Positions 1 to 6,477 of a stretch of 10,699 bases of DNA are shown here, one piece after another (position 1 is the first letter of the stretch; every line of letters starts with the position of its first letter). The position numbers and the translations under genes were made by a program. The stretch is taken from the NCBI GenBank assembly GCA_024683255.1, contig JAIKYL010000122.1:1-10699 (forward strand), in the 5' to 3' direction. Below the pieces are notes generated by a model. It made no database searches. It saw nothing but the letters and a program-made list of their open reading frames with translations, and was not told the origin of the DNA. The DNA is from Bacteroidales bacterium. GTDB lineage: Bacteria > Bacteroidota > Bacteroidia > Bacteroidales > UBA932.

Positions 1-1488
1 GAGGGCCAGACGCAGGCTGTTCATCACCTTTCCCATGGGGTATTCCCGCGCTTTAATATAGTCCACGATGGCGGTTTCCAGCGGCTCCTGCATCATGGGG
101 CCGCGGTACATTTCCAGGTCGTCAAAACCAAAGTTTACACCTGTAATGTACTGGCAAACCTCAAAGCAGTACTCATAGTGCTCGGCCTTCCAGAATTTAT
201 CCACATCTTTCTGGGAGTATTCCGTGGGGGCTACAAAGAGGCACTGGGCACTGTCCCACAGATCGGCCGTAAAGGTGGCGCGCTCGCGCACCAGTTCCAC
301 TGCCTTCTCCACATAATCGCGGGAGAAATCCGTAACGCCCTTGCTTTCCAGGATGGGAATAAACAGATCCGTCAGTTCGGCAATGGGTTTCATCCGGAGA
401 TATTCCTTATTGAACCATTTGGCCTTTTCCACGTTGAAGCGGGCGCCGGATTTGATAACGCGTTCCAGGGAAAATACCGGAACCAGCTCTTCCAGCTTGT
501 AGAGTTCCCGTTCTCCGCCCGGATTCCAGCCCAGGAAGGCCAGCATATTCACAAATGCCTCCGGGAAATAGCCGTCTTCGCGGTATCCACGGGAGATTTC
601 TCCGGTTTCGGGATTCTCCCAGCGCAGGGGGAACACCGGGAAGCCTAGGCGGTCTCCGTCCCGCTTGGAAAGCTTTCCTTTGCCGTCCGGCTTAAGGAGC
701 AGGGACAGATGGGCAAAACGGGGCATGGTGTCCGTCCAGCCAAAGGCCTCGTACAGCAGGTAATGCAGGGGGAGGGAAGGAAGCCACTCCTCGCCACGAA
801 TAACCTCCGTAATCTCCATCAGATGGTCGTCCACAATGTTGGCCAGGTGGTAGGTGGGAAGCTCATCGGCCCGTTTCCACAGCACTTTATCGTCCAGGGT
901 GTTGGTGTTCACTTCCACGTGTCCGCGGATTAAGTCGTCCATCTTCACAACGCGGTTTTCCGGCATTTTGAAGCGTACGGTCCAGTCCGTGGTGGTTTCC
1001 AGCAACTTCTGCACTTCCTCTGCCGGTAGGGTGAGGGAATTGCGAAGGCTGCCGCGGGAAGCAGCATTGTACATGAAGGTCTGACCCTGGGCTTCGGCCG
1101 ATGCACGGCGCTCGTTAAGCTCCTCGGCGCTGTCAAAGGCATAGTACGCCCAGCCGGCGGCCACCAGCTGCTCGGCATATTGCCGATAGATGGGTCGGCG
1201 CTGACTTTGCCGATAAGGCGCGTGCGGATGCCGCTCGCTGGCCTCTTCCACCACTTTTCCGTCCTGTACGCCTTCGTCGGGAACAATACCGCACCAGGCC
1301 AGGGCCTCGATGATGTACTGTTCTGCTCCGGGGACAAAACGATGGGAGTCCGTATCTTCTATGCGGATAATGAAATCTCCGCCTTTCTGCTTGGCATACA
1401 GGTAATTATACAAAGCGGTACGGACGCCGCCCATGTGGAGCGGTCCGGTGGGGGAGGGTGCGAATCTAACGCGGGTTCTTCTTTCCAT
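1..1488 (-). CDS. gltX: Glutamyl-tRNA synthetase, partial (C-terminal end cut by window edge)
   Basis: Class I aminoacyl-tRNA synthetase that charges tRNA-Glu with glutamate in the cytoplasm. I translated the minus strand from the ATG at 1488-1486; the frame stays open for 496 codons to base 1 with no stop, so the gene leaves the window. The start is fixed by the class-typical opening MERRTRVRFAPSPTGP. The HIGH-type motif is HMGG (residues 18-21), followed by RIEDTD (42-47), VIRGEEWL (229-236) and the KMSKS-type motif KLSKR (272-276). Bacteroidota GluRS proteins are about 500-510 residues, so probably only around ten residues are missing. The region after residue 100 (AYYAFDSAEELNERR) lacks the cysteines of zinc-binding GluRS enzymes. 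It is the last gene of the minus-strand run, 36 bp after truB, and has its own candidate promoter. GluRS rather than GlnRS is favoured by the HMGG form of the motif and the overall length. Confidence 0.96.
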   Translation of the reverse strand, partial: MERRTRVRFAPSPTGPLHMGGVRTALYNYLYAKQKGGDFIIRIEDTDSHRFVPGAEQYIIEALAWCGIVPDEGVQDGKVVEEASERHPHAPYRQSQRRPIYRQYAEQLVAAGWAYYAFDSAEELNERRASAEAQGQTFMYNAASRGSLRNSLTLPAEEVQKLLETTTDWTVRFKMPENRVVKMDDLIRGHVEVNTNTLDDKVLWKRADELPTYHLANIVDDHLMEITEVIRGEEWLPSLPLHYLLYEAFGWTDTMPRFAHLSLLLKPDGKGKLSKRDGDRLGFPVFPLRWENPETGEISRGYREDGYFPEAFVNMLAFLGWNPGGERELYKLEELVPVFSLERVIKSGARFNVEKAKWFNKEYLRMKPIAELTDLFIPILESKGVTDFSRDYVEKAVELVRERATFTADLWDSAQCLFVAPTEYSQKDVDKFWKAEHYEYCFEVCQYITGVNFGFDDLEMYRGPMMQEPLETAIVDYIKAREYPMGKVMNSLRLAL

Positions 1489-1511
1489 GTAAATGCTGTT
1501 ATTTGGAAGTG

Positions 1512-1519
1512 CAAAGATA
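1512..1519 (-). promoter_or_regulatory. Bacteroidota-type promoter of gltX (-7 box TATCTTTG)
   Basis: On the minus strand TATCTTTG matches the Bacteroidota housekeeping -7 consensus TAnnTTTG exactly. A TTG that can serve as the -33 element lies 20 nt upstream at 1540-1542, inside the last codons of truB. The box sits in the 36-bp truB-gltX gap, 23 bp before the gltX ATG, so the leader would be under about 20 nt. I found no other TAnnTTTG on the minus strand when scanning by eye. The motif match is observed; promoter activity is inferred. Confidence 0.6.
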
Positions 1520-1524
1520 ATCAA

Positions 1525-2529
1525 TTATCCCTCTTTGAGCAAGTCCAGGGCTTGTTCCATGGAGAGGCAGTCGTCAAGGGAATAATCACCGCTACGGGAG
1601 CGAACCAGGCTGCTGAGATGGGCGCCGGAATTCAAAGCCTCGCCCAGATCCCGCGCAAAGGCCCGGATGTAGGTGCCCTTGGAGCAAACAATCCGAATAA
1701 CGGCCTCCGGCAACCCCATGGCCGATGTATCTGCTACATTAATACGATTAGATGCAGTATTTTGTCCGGAGGGAACTGATGTCCCCAAATCGTCGCTTCG
1801 CGACCCCTCCCCGTGTGTGGCTAATATGGCGCCATCAGGCGCCCGGCCGTACCCGGGTTTTTGCGACAGCAAAAACGTAGAGGGAGAAAAGGCCGCGGGG
1901 GATAATAGGGGGCAGCGCCCCCTCAAATGGCCGAGGGCGGCCATGGGTTCAGGGATATCAGTTCCCGCAGGATTAAAACTTAGCAGTTCAAGCTCAGAGA
2001 TAACTATTTGGCTGCGGTGAAGATTCTCTAAGGCTGCTTCGTCTAATTCGGCAGTGCGGCCGCTGCGGTAGAGTTTTCGGGCCATTTCGTAAGCGCGGAC
2101 ACCGTCTATGGACTTGGCGCTGAAGAGGGGCGCTATCTGCTCCTGGAGGCCCAGGAAGGCCTTCAGCGAGTCGCGTACGGCATCGGCCGTGATGTGCTCA
2201 TAGGGGAAGCGGCGGTCTACGTCTTTTTCCAGGTCGTAGGACGGGGTGGTGGCACCGAAGCGGATGCCGGCTATGTATTCTTTGTCGTGGTCCTGCAGGG
2301 TCTGTGCCCGTTTGCAGGCGGGGCCCAGGCATACCAGGAGCACGCCTGTTGCCAGGGGATCCAAGGTGCCGGCGTGGCCCACCTTCAGGTTCTTTTTCCG
2401 GAAATGCCGGAAGGCCGCGAACTTCAGCTTCCTTATTACGTCGGCCGACGTCCAGCGGTAGGGTTTATTTACCGGAAGGACGATGCCTTCCGGGTAATCG
2501 GTGATATCGTGGGAGAGTTCCCCTATCAT
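1525..2529 (-). CDS. truB: tRNA pseudouridine(55) synthase TruB with an in-frame insertion
   Basis: Converts U55 in the T-loop of tRNAs to pseudouridine. The catalytic motif GHAGTLDPLATG is at residues 51-62, with catalytic Asp57. KEYIAGIRFGATTPSYD (83-99) carries the conserved Tyr, IAPLFSAKSIDGVRAYEMAR (132-151) follows, and the C-terminal CSKGTYIRAFARDLG (282-296) and GAHLSSLVRSRSGD (302-315) are intact. The length is 334 residues against about 230-250 in the family. The excess is about 85 residues (roughly 187-272), lying between the strand ISELELLSF and the strand AVIRIVCSKG. That segment is rich in Pro, Gly, Ser and Arg, matches nothing I know in TruB, and is encoded by a hairpin-rich repeat element. 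The reading frame is preserved across it and all key residues remain, so the enzyme may be active with a long surface loop. The start ATG overlaps the rpiB stop as ATGA, implying translational coupling. Confidence 0.95.
   Translation of the reverse strand: MIGELSHDITDYPEGIVLPVNKPYRWTSADVIRKLKFAAFRHFRKKNLKVGHAGTLDPLATGVLLVCLGPACKRAQTLQDHDKEYIAGIRFGATTPSYDLEKDVDRRFPYEHITADAVRDSLKAFLGLQEQIAPLFSAKSIDGVRAYEMARKLYRSGRTAELDEAALENLHRSQIVISELELLSFNPAGTDIPEPMAALGHLRGRCPLLSPAAFSPSTFLLSQKPGYGRAPDGAILATHGEGSRSDDLGTSVPSGQNTASNRINVADTSAMGLPEAVIRIVCSKGTYIRAFARDLGEALNSGAHLSSLVRSRSGDYSLDDCLSMEQALDLLKEG
1771..1966. repeat. Palindromic mobile-type element inserted in truB
   Basis: A 196-bp segment is bounded by inverted repeats gggaactgatgtccc (1771-1785) and gggatatcagttccc (1952-1966), which match at 14 of 15 positions when one is reverse-complemented. 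Between them lie five perfect hairpins: gtcgc/gcgac with loop ttc (1792-1804), ggcgcc/ggcgcc with loop atca (1828-1843), gtttttgc/gcaaaaac with loop gaca (1857-1876), agggggc/gccccct with loop agc (1907-1923) and atggccg/cggccat with loop aggg (1927-1944). Two short palindromes, cggccg (1844-1849) and acccgggt (1851-1858), join them. There is no transposase, so it would be non-autonomous. The non-TruB protein segment is a little longer than this core, about 1714-1971, and no clear target-site duplication was found. A mobile origin is inferred from the structure alone. Confidence 0.65.
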
Positions 2530-2957
2530 CGGCAGGGCATCTTGTCGATGCGACGCTGGTGACGGCCGCCTTCAAAGTCCGTGTCCAGCCACATGCGCAC
2601 GATGGAGGAGGCTACACGGTAGCTCACAAAGCGGGCGGGAAGCACCAGGACGTTGGCGTTGTTGTGGGCGGCCACCAGTCGGCCCACCTCAGAGCACCAG
2701 GCCAGGCCGGCGCGGATGCCCTGGTGTTTGTTCAGGGTAATGGCCATGCCGTTTCCGGTGCCGCAGAGGGCAATTCCCAGGTCCACTTCGCCGCTTTCTA
2801 CAGCGTTGGCCAGCCGATGGGCATAGTCCGGGTAGTCCACGCTAACTTCCGTGTCGGTTCCGTAATTCACTACTTCGATGCCGCGTTTCTGCAGCATGCC
2901 GATGAGTTTAAACTTGTATTCCACGCCAGCGTGGTCGTTGCAAATCCCAATTTTCAT
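2526..2957 (-). CDS. rpiB: Ribose-5-phosphate isomerase B (RpiB/LacAB family)
   Basis: Interconverts ribulose 5-phosphate and ribose 5-phosphate in the non-oxidative pentose phosphate pathway; cytoplasmic. The 143-residue length is normal for the family. Motifs in order are NDHAG (7-11, substrate-binding Asp8-His9), DYPDYA (41-46), ALCGTGNGMAITLNK (63-77) with the catalytic-base cysteine Cys65, the conserved His98 in VAAHNNANVL, and the C-terminal EGGRHQRRIDKM (129-140). Cys65 favours RpiB over LacA/LacB-type isomerases that lack it, although allose-6-phosphate isomerase activity cannot be excluded. The start codon follows the ftsZ stop by only 3 bp and the stop overlaps the truB start (ATGA). 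It is therefore very likely co-transcribed with the division genes. No separate promoter is visible. Confidence 0.95.
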   Translation of the reverse strand: MKIGICNDHAGVEYKFKLIGMLQKRGIEVVNYGTDTEVSVDYPDYAHRLANAVESGEVDLGIALCGTGNGMAITLNKHQGIRAGLAWCSEVGRLVAAHNNANVLVLPARFVSYRVASSIVRMWLDTDFEGGRHQRRIDKMPCR

Positions 2958-2960
2958 AGC

Positions 2961-4217
2961 TTATTGTTTTTTCTCGGTGTGGGCCCTTCTGAGGGCGGGA
3001 ATGTTCTCCAGGTCTCCCAGGTTTTGACCGGGATCTATGCACAGAACCGGTTTATGGTCCTGAACAAAGTTGTAGTGACGGGCATTGTCGGAATTGTTGT
3101 AGCCAATCTTGATGGGTTCGGCCATGGTGGGGAGGGATACTTCCGAGCCGTGGTCTGAGAGATCCCACTGAAAGGCTTCGTCAATGATAACCAGGTTACC
3201 CAGGTCCTTGTTCAGGCCCAGACCACCCAGATCCATCTCAAAGCCCGTTACGATGGCGGTGATGCGCACTTTGTCGCCGAATTCCGGGTCGTCGTCCCAG
3301 ATGATACCCTTCTTGAAGTGGTTGGCGCTGCCGGTATATTCGGAAATCATGTCGTCAATCTTTTCCAGGTCGCTCATCTTGGCGCCGCGCTCGTTGTTGC
3401 CCGTGGTGATGTTGATGAGCACGTTCTTGGCGGTCTTGAGGTCAAAGTCGTTCAGGAGCGGACTCTCGAAGGCGCCCTTCACAGCTTCCTGCAGGCGGTC
3501 GTTGCCGGTACCTTCGCCGCTGCCCATGAGGGCCATGCCGGAGTTGCGCATCATCTTGCACACATCCTGGAAGTCCACGTTGATGTAGCCGGGGCAGCTG
3601 ATTACCTCGATGATGCCCCGTACGGCGGTAGCCAGCACCTCATCGGCCTTGGGGAAGGCTTCCTGGATGAGGGTGTCGCCAAAGAACTGGTACAGTTTCT
3701 CGTTGTTGATGATAAGGAGCGAGTCCACGTTCTTTTCCAACTCGTGGATGCCGTCTACGGCCTTGGACTGGCTCTCGTTACCCTCGTTCTTGAAGGGGAT
3801 GGTCACAACGGCCACGGTAAGGATGCCGCGGTCCTTGGCCATCTTGGCAATCACGGGGGATGCGCCGGTGCCGGTACCGCCGCCCATGCCGGCGGTGATA
3901 AAGAGCATCTGCGTGCCGCTGTCCAGTACCTTCCGGGCAATCTCGTCCTGGCTTTCCAGGGCGGCGTTACGGCCGGCGGTGGGGTCCGTTCCGGCGCCCA
4001 GGCCGTTCTGGCCCATCTGGATCTTGGTGGGCACCTCGCTGGTCTGCAGGGCCTGTGCGTCCGTATTGCAAACGATGAAGCTGCAGCCCTGGATGTTCTG
4101 CTTATACATGTAGTTCACGGCGTTGCAGCCGCCGCCACCCACGCCGATCACCTTGATGATGGCCTTGTCTTCCGTCCAGTCGAAAGGAGTGATGTTATTG
4201 TTCAGATTCAGTTCCAT
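2961..4217 (-). CDS. ftsZ: Cell division protein FtsZ
   Basis: Tubulin-like GTPase that polymerises into the Z-ring at mid-cell and recruits the divisome. The N-terminal nucleotide fold starts with IKVIGVGGGGCNAVNYM (21-37), and the tubulin signature GGGTGTG is at 112-118. PFKNEG (141-146) follows. The T7 synergy loop is NVDFQDV (213-219), with Asp215 and Asp218 in the positions that complete the active site of the next subunit. The GTPase/C-terminal domain continues to about residue 330 and is followed by a variable linker of about 70 residues. The protein ends in a conserved peptide, GDLENIPALRRAHTEKKQ (401-418), the tail that FtsZ uses to bind FtsA. The length of 418 is normal for Bacteroidota. 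The start lies 3 bp after the ftsA stop and the stop 3 bp before rpiB. A GAGG nine bases upstream of the ATG comes from the last ftsA codons and is probably not a deliberate ribosome binding site. Confidence 0.98.
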   Translation of the reverse strand: MELNLNNNITPFDWTEDKAIIKVIGVGGGGCNAVNYMYKQNIQGCSFIVCNTDAQALQTSEVPTKIQMGQNGLGAGTDPTAGRNAALESQDEIARKVLDSGTQMLFITAGMGGGTGTGASPVIAKMAKDRGILTVAVVTIPFKNEGNESQSKAVDGIHELEKNVDSLLIINNEKLYQFFGDTLIQEAFPKADEVLATAVRGIIEVISCPGYINVDFQDVCKMMRNSGMALMGSGEGTGNDRLQEAVKGAFESPLLNDFDLKTAKNVLINITTGNNERGAKMSDLEKIDDMISEYTGSANHFKKGIIWDDDPEFGDKVRITAIVTGFEMDLGGLGLNKDLGNLVIIDEAFQWDLSDHGSEVSLPTMAEPIKIGYNNSDNARHYNFVQDHKPVLCIDPGQNLGDLENIPALRRAHTEKKQ

Positions 4218-4220
4218 GGC

Positions 4221-5663
4221 TTATTCCTCGTTTGCTTTGTCGTACATATCCAGTGCGGCGCCCTTCACGGTCTTCCACACAATATTCAGGAAACCGGTGC
4301 TTTCCTTCTTGGGCTTGGGCACCTTCACCTTTTTCACCTTCTTTTCCTTCTCTTTCTTCTTCTGCTCCTCTTCCGGAATTTCACCCATTTCTTCCGGGGT
4401 GAAGAGGGCATCGGGAGCGGGGGTTTCGTCGGTCACTTCCACTTCCATCATTTCCTCTTCGGGCGTTTCCACCTTTTCCGGAACGTTCACGCAGTCCGGA
4501 AGATGGTCGTCCTTGGCGGCCAGAACCATGCCGATGGCCGATGTGGCGCTGGTGCTGTAGACGCCGCTGCCCACGGAGGCGGAGAACATATAGCGCGGAT
4601 AGCCCTTGCGCACGTCGTAACCCGACATCTCCTTGAACAGGGTGATGAAGTTGGTGAGTTCGGCGCTGCCGCCGGTGACCACCACACCGCCGCGGATGGC
4701 GTTCTGGAGGCCGCTTTCCTGCAGATAGTACAGGATGGCTTCCACAATCTCCCGGCATCGGCAGTCAATAATTTCCGAAATATAGCGCACCGGCACCTCC
4801 TTGAAGGGTTCGGTGAGGCGGATCTGAAGCACTTTCTCGCTCAGGGTTGCCAACTTGCCGGGCAGGCAGGCGCCAAAGCGTTTCTTGATCTTTTCGGCCA
4901 GGTCCTCGGAGATGGAGCATTCCGTGCGGATGTCGCCCGTGATGGCCTTGCCGCCGAAGGGAATGGCCGCGTAATAACGCATGATGCCGCCTTGGTAGAC
5001 GGAGAGGGAAGTGACGCCTGCGCCGAAGTCCACCAGGGCCACGCCGCTGTTCATTTCCTCACCCGTGAGCACGGTCCTTGCCACCACGTCCGGCAGGAAG
5101 TACTTCTTGGCCACGGCAATGTCCAGGCTGTTGAAGATCTTGTCCAGGGCGGTGGTGGCGCGACGACTGCCGATGAATACCTTGAAATTGCCTTCCAGGG
5201 CGGTGCTCAGCGTACCCACCACTTCGTTCTCCACCAGCTGGATCTCGTCGTCGATGGAGAAGGACTGGGCCACAGCTCCGTACATGATCTGTTTTTCCGG
5301 ATTGGGCAGGGGATAGGTTTCAAGGGCGATGGATTTGAGGCTCTGGACTTCCTCGTCGGTGATGTAATCGTCGGAGTTGGTGCGCTCGATGCGGGCGCTG
5401 GCGGTTACCTGCTCCACTTCGCTGCGCGGCATGCCCACCACCACCTGCAGGATGCGGATCATGAGTTCATCCTCGGCCTGCTTGATGGCTTCCTTGAGCT
5501 TCTGTGCGGCCTTCATGGGGTTGGAGATGAGGCTGGCGCGGATACCCTCCGAGGGCGTTTCCCGGTAGTAAACAATCTGGACATCCTCTCCGTTCACCCG
5601 GGCCACGCAAAGCCCGAATTTGGAGGTTCCCAGGTCGATTGACGCTATGTATTTGTCTTCCAT
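4221..5663 (-). CDS. ftsA: Cell division protein FtsA
   Basis: Actin-like ATPase that ties FtsZ filaments to the inner membrane and helps recruit later division proteins. The phosphate-1 motif is IASIDLGTSKFGLCVA (6-21). The 1C (SHS2) domain follows at about 85-165, the phosphate-2 motif VDFGAGVTSLSVY is at 211-223, and the adenosine motif GGVVVTGGSAEL is at 325-336. The C-terminal part is an acidic stretch (about 399-433), then a Lys-rich linker (about 434-453) and a final amphipathic helix GFLNIVWKTVKGAALDMY (457-474). That helix fits the membrane-targeting sequence of FtsA. At 480 residues it is longer than the E. coli protein (about 420) because of this charged linker, as is common in Bacteroidota. 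The start is 12 bp after ftsQ and the end 3 bp before ftsZ, so the ratio of the two partners is probably set within one transcript. Confidence 0.97.
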   Translation of the reverse strand: MEDKYIASIDLGTSKFGLCVARVNGEDVQIVYYRETPSEGIRASLISNPMKAAQKLKEAIKQAEDELMIRILQVVVGMPRSEVEQVTASARIERTNSDDYITDEEVQSLKSIALETYPLPNPEKQIMYGAVAQSFSIDDEIQLVENEVVGTLSTALEGNFKVFIGSRRATTALDKIFNSLDIAVAKKYFLPDVVARTVLTGEEMNSGVALVDFGAGVTSLSVYQGGIMRYYAAIPFGGKAITGDIRTECSISEDLAEKIKKRFGACLPGKLATLSEKVLQIRLTEPFKEVPVRYISEIIDCRCREIVEAILYYLQESGLQNAIRGGVVVTGGSAELTNFITLFKEMSGYDVRKGYPRYMFSASVGSGVYSTSATSAIGMVLAAKDDHLPDCVNVPEKVETPEEEMMEVEVTDETPAPDALFTPEEMGEIPEEEQKKKEKEKKVKKVKVPKPKKESTGFLNIVWKTVKGAALDMYDKANEE

Positions 5664-5675
5664 ATATAGATAGTT

Positions 5676-6458
5676 TTATTTTCTGCAAACCAGTTGGTTC
5701 CGGTACCGGAGGTCCACCGTTGAGTAATATCCGGGGTCCTGTGAGGGGGCCACGGCCTCATAATAACTGCGCATGAGGAGCAGTTTCTCCTTGACGCGCA
5801 CCGGCTCTCCAAAGATGAACCGTTCCCGGCCTTCCCAGGGCGTGAGAACCAGATCTCCTTTGGCATCTACCGTAATCTGCTTTATGTTGTTCTCCCAAAC
5901 GGAGCCTTTGATATAATTCACCAGGCCGATTACCTGCTGCAGCCACGCCAGTTGCTGCGGGTCCTCCGGCATGCCCTTGAAGCCCCGCTCCACCTTGAGC
6001 GGCAGCTTGCCATCCACCACGGGAACCTGTACGGAGCCGCGGGACTGGAGCGGGAAGATGTAGCCGGTGGCATCGGCATAATAGCCATTGTGGCCGTCGT
6101 CAAAACGCACCACCGGTTCCCGCTGGGAGATGGCCAGATGCAGGATGCCGTCGTCCGTGAGCCAGGCTTCGCAGCTGCGGACGGCACTCCGGCTTAGGAC
6201 CAGTTTCTCTATCCGGTCCAGATTCACGCTGTCCAGGGGCAGGCCCACGTAGGCGTGGTAATCCTGGTCCAGCCACTTTTCCAGGTCCTCTTTGGCCACG
6301 AAATGCCTTTCGGCGCTGTCCAGCACCGTAACCTGGATGCCGCTCTGGCAGGTGCGGGTACGCCGATCCTTTCCGCCCATCCGGAGGGTGAACAACCAGA
6401 CGGCGGTGCAGGCAAGGACGGTGAGGACACCAAGGCCTCGGCGTACAATAGGTTTCAT
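5676..6458 (-). CDS. ftsQ: Cell division protein FtsQ
   Basis: Bitopic inner-membrane divisome scaffold. I place the start at the ATG 6458-6456 (MKPIVRRGLGVLTVL), giving 260 residues. An upstream in-frame TTG at 6470 would add four residues but is less likely. A short basic cytoplasmic end is followed by one membrane segment, VLTVLACTAVWLFTL (about 11-25), and a periplasmic part. The POTRA-like domain (about 41-115) includes IQVTVLDSAERHFVAKEDL and REPVVRF. A beta domain then runs to the C-terminal TVDLRYRNQLVCRK. FtsQ is poorly conserved in sequence, so the call rests on this topology, the POTRA-like pattern and its position between murC and ftsA, which is the standard place. It lies 19 bp after murC and 12 bp before ftsA. 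A 7-bp inverted repeat covers the start codon (see separate entry). Confidence 0.92.
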   Translation of the reverse strand: MKPIVRRGLGVLTVLACTAVWLFTLRMGGKDRRTRTCQSGIQVTVLDSAERHFVAKEDLEKWLDQDYHAYVGLPLDSVNLDRIEKLVLSRSAVRSCEAWLTDDGILHLAISQREPVVRFDDGHNGYYADATGYIFPLQSRGSVQVPVVDGKLPLKVERGFKGMPEDPQQLAWLQQVIGLVNYIKGSVWENNIKQITVDAKGDLVLTPWEGRERFIFGEPVRVKEKLLLMRSYYEAVAPSQDPGYYSTVDLRYRNQLVCRK

Positions 6459-6468
6459 TGCATGAAAC
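6452..6468 (-). repeat. Inverted repeat over the ftsQ start codon
   Basis: On the plus strand gtttcat (6452-6458), loop tgc and atgaaac (6462-6468) form a perfect 7-bp stem. The minus-strand ATG of ftsQ (6458-6456) lies inside one arm. In the mRNA this could fold over the start and dampen initiation unless ribosomes arrive from murC. The repeat is observed; a regulatory role is only a possibility. Confidence 0.35.
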
Positions 6469-6477
6469 AATTAAACG

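Noticed and set aside
178..648. Plus-strand open frame of 156 codons at the left end.
   Set aside because: It is a mirror-register shadow of gltX, whose translation on the minus strand is clear and continuous.
945..1337. Apparent break in gltX, because a different minus-strand frame is also open here.
   Set aside because: Codon-by-codon reading from the ATG at 1488 to base 1 stays in one frame and keeps all motifs, so there is no frameshift. The other frame is low-complexity shadow.
1857..1876. Hairpin gtttttgc/gcaaaaac as an intrinsic terminator.
   Set aside because: The A/T tracts are within the stem and no T-run follows the stem on either strand. It also lies in the middle of an intact reading frame.
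1771..1966. truB insertion as an intein or group I/II intron.
   Set aside because: It is far too short, has no splice motifs or Cys/Ser...HN-Cys pattern, and no intron-like conserved core.
1673..2020. Plus-strand open frame across the truB insertion as a possible cargo gene.
   Set aside because: It runs beyond both ends of the element into truB codons, is short, has no recognisable protein features and is explained by the composition of the opposite strand.
3318..5642. Very long plus-strand open frame (774 codons) antisense to ftsZ and ftsA.
   Set aside because: It is in exact codon register with ftsA and ftsZ on the other strand, so it only reflects that these genes avoid TTA, CTA and TCA codons. 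The translation is a His/Gly/Val-rich shadow with no recognisable domain.
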